DNA of 64,000 bases from Rhodobacteraceae bacterium UBA6141. Lineage in GTDB: Bacteria; Pseudomonadota; Alphaproteobacteria; Rhodobacterales; Rhodobacteraceae. Below the pieces are notes generated by a model, which saw nothing but the letters and a program-made list of their open reading frames with translations, was not told where the DNA came from and did no database searches. Location of the stretch: assembly GCA_002423245.1 (NCBI GenBank), contig DIVD01000028.1, forward strand, positions 1 through 64,000. Direction: 5' to 3'. The position numbers and the translations under genes are program-made. Below are positions 62,888 through 64,000 of this stretch, one piece after another (the stretch's first letter is position 1; each line of letters starts with the position of its first letter).

Positions 62888-64000
62888 GTGATCAGGTTTC
62901 CGGGACGATGGCTCTTCCATCGGCTGTTCGCGGCAGCTTTCGCGATGGCCATGTCGGTTGTGCCGGCGCTCGCGGCACCTTTTGCGGCGATGGTGATGGA
63001 TGCGCGCACCGGCGAGGTGCTCTATTCCGAAAACGCCGACACGCGGCTGCATCCCGCCTCGTTGACCAAGATGATGACGCTGTACATCACCTTCGAGGCG
63101 ATCGAGCGCGGCGAGATCAGCCTTGACAGCAAGGTCACCGTCTCGAAACATGCCGCCGCCGAACCGCCCTCGAAGCTGGGGCTGAAGCCGGGGCAGAAGA
63201 TCGCGCTGCGCTACCTGATCCGCGCCGCCGCGATCAAGTCGGCCAACGATGCCGCCACCGCCATCGGCGAGGCGATCGGCGGATCGGAAGAGCAATTCGC
63301 CCGCCGGATGAACCGAACCGCCGCGGCGATCGGCATGAAGAACACCACCTTCCGCAATGCCAACGGCCTGACGCGCGACGGGCACCTGTCCACCGCGCGC
63401 GACATGACCATTCTCGGCCGGCGGCTGTTCTACGATTATCCGCAATATTACAACATCTTCTCGCGGCGCAGCGCCGATGCGGGGATGGCGAAGGTCGCCA
63501 GCACCAACCGGCGGTTCCTCGATTCCTACGAGGGCGCCGACGGCATCAAGACCGGCTATACCAATGCGGCGGGCTTCAACCTCACCGCCTCGGCGCAGCG
63601 CGGCAACAAGCGCATCATCGCCACGGTGCTGGGCGGCAAGTCCACCGCCTGGCGCAACGAGAAGATGGCCGACCTGCTGGACGTGGGCTTCGGCAGGGCA
63701 CCGAACCGGGCCACCGTGCAGAAGCCGCCCGCGCCCGCCTATGCGCAACTGGCTGATGGCCTGCCGGCTGCTGGCAACGCGCAGCGCGCCAACGTCGTCG
63801 TCGCGCGCAGCCTGCGGCCACGGGCACGGCCTGGCGCAGAGATCCCGGCCCCGCCCGCCGAGGTGCTGGTTGCCATGCAGGACAATATCGACGCGGTGCT
63901 GGCCGAGGTGCAGGGCGGCGCAGCAGCTGCCCCCGCGGTCGATCTCGCCCTTGCCGCCGCGGGGCCGAACCCGGCCGAAGCAAGCACCGCGACTCCGCCC
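62888..64000 (+). CDS. D-alanyl-D-alanine carboxypeptidase (penicillin-binding protein), 3' end missing
   Basis: The first 371 codons are present and the gene runs off the right edge. A signal peptide (residues 1-30, ending V-P-A-L-A-A) exports it to the periplasm. The serine-peptidase motifs are all intact: S-L-T-K with nucleophile Ser58 and Lys61, S-A-N starting at Ser118, and K-T-G at Lys221. These define a low-molecular-weight PBP (DacA/DacC type) that trims the terminal D-Ala of peptidoglycan stem peptides. After residue 270 an Ala/Pro-rich linker leads toward an unseen C-terminal part. It starts with GTG at 62888, preceded by AGGCAGGGAC. Confidence 0.94.
   Translation, partial: MIRFPGRWLFHRLFAAAFAMAMSVVPALAAPFAAMVMDARTGEVLYSENADTRLHPASLTKMMTLYITFEAIERGEISLDSKVTVSKHAAAEPPSKLGLKPGQKIALRYLIRAAAIKSANDAATAIGEAIGGSEEQFARRMNRTAAAIGMKNTTFRNANGLTRDGHLSTARDMTILGRRLFYDYPQYYNIFSRRSADAGMAKVASTNRRFLDSYEGADGIKTGYTNAAGFNLTASAQRGNKRIIATVLGGKSTAWRNEKMADLLDVGFGRAPNRATVQKPPAPAYAQLADGLPAAGNAQRANVVVARSLRPRARPGAEIPAPPAEVLVAMQDNIDAVLAEVQGGAAAAPAVDLALAAAGPNPAEASTATPP

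Overview
ORGANISM. This is a gene-dense, very GC-rich chromosomal segment from an alphaproteobacterium, most likely a Rhodobacter-like member of the Rhodobacteraceae/Paracoccaceae. The evidence is gene content and order: the ChvI-ChvG-HprK-RapZ-EIIA-HPr cluster next to ATP-dependent pckA, a methylsuccinyl-CoA dehydrogenase-type acyl-CoA dehydrogenase beside pckA, three tandem def genes followed by fmt, the rpoZ-rsh-pdxJ-acpS-lepB-rnc-era-recO block, a short HprK, and DUF6473 and DUF1491 proteins. I see no rRNA, tRNA, IS element, prophage or CRISPR. It looks like core chromosome with one decayed gene. LAYOUT. 1-2.5 kb: the first codons of tuf (minus strand), a lipoprotein and a cytochrome P450. 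2.5-7.6 kb: a YebE/TerB-like protein, parC (topoisomerase IV A) coupled to a TupA-like ATP-grasp gene, and an SDR. 7.6-12.7 kb: a HIG1-type membrane protein, cob(I)alamin adenosyltransferase, etfBA with a clear terminator, an NTF2-like protein, a DUF6473 protein and 3-hydroxybutyryl-CoA dehydrogenase. 12.7-18.2 kb (minus): a regulatory phosphotransfer cluster, chvI-chvG-hprK-rapZ-EIIA-HPr, followed by an acyltransferase. 18.5-22 kb: pckA and mcd. 22-30.3 kb (minus): a ten-gene housekeeping block reading rpoZ, rsh, DUF2062, pdxJ, acpS, lepB, rnc, era, DUF1491, recO. 30.4-34.1 kb: folK, a NYN protein, ispH, rnhA, a TRIC/UPF0126 channel and a tiny membrane protein. 34.3-36.8 kb (minus): three peptide deformylase paralogues and fmt. 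36.9-42.1 kb: a MalY/PatB aminotransferase, a glutathionyl-hydroquinone reductase-like GST, a degenerate receiver, a lytic transglycosylase and a MOSC-like protein. 42-51.3 kb: smc, lrgAB, a lone TPP enzyme, and an FAD oxidoreductase divergent from mnmD (an apparent split MnmC), then a DMT exporter. 51.5-55.4 kb: a YbbA/YbbP-type ABC transporter divergent from a TesA-like esterase. 55.5-58.8 kb: hemC, hemE and hemF with a small unknown gene. 59-64 kb: two paralogous four-cysteine lipoproteins, an SDR lacking its catalytic lysine, an RsmC-like methyltransferase, clpS, a decayed HAD hydrolase and a truncated D,D-carboxypeptidase. HOW IT WORKS TOGETHER. EtfAB, the acyl-CoA dehydrogenase, hydroxyacyl-CoA dehydrogenase, B12 adenosyltransferase and PEP carboxykinase fit acetyl-CoA/C4 assimilation through the ethylmalonyl-CoA pathway with gluconeogenesis. 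The adjacent ChvIG two-component system and partial PTS are well placed to regulate it. Candidate TTGCGC-type repeats occur upstream of both pckA and mcd. CAVEATS. Many starts are GTG or TTG and were chosen by Shine-Dalgarno spacing or by overlap with the upstream stop. Long open frames antisense to real genes are a GC-bias artefact and are not annotated.
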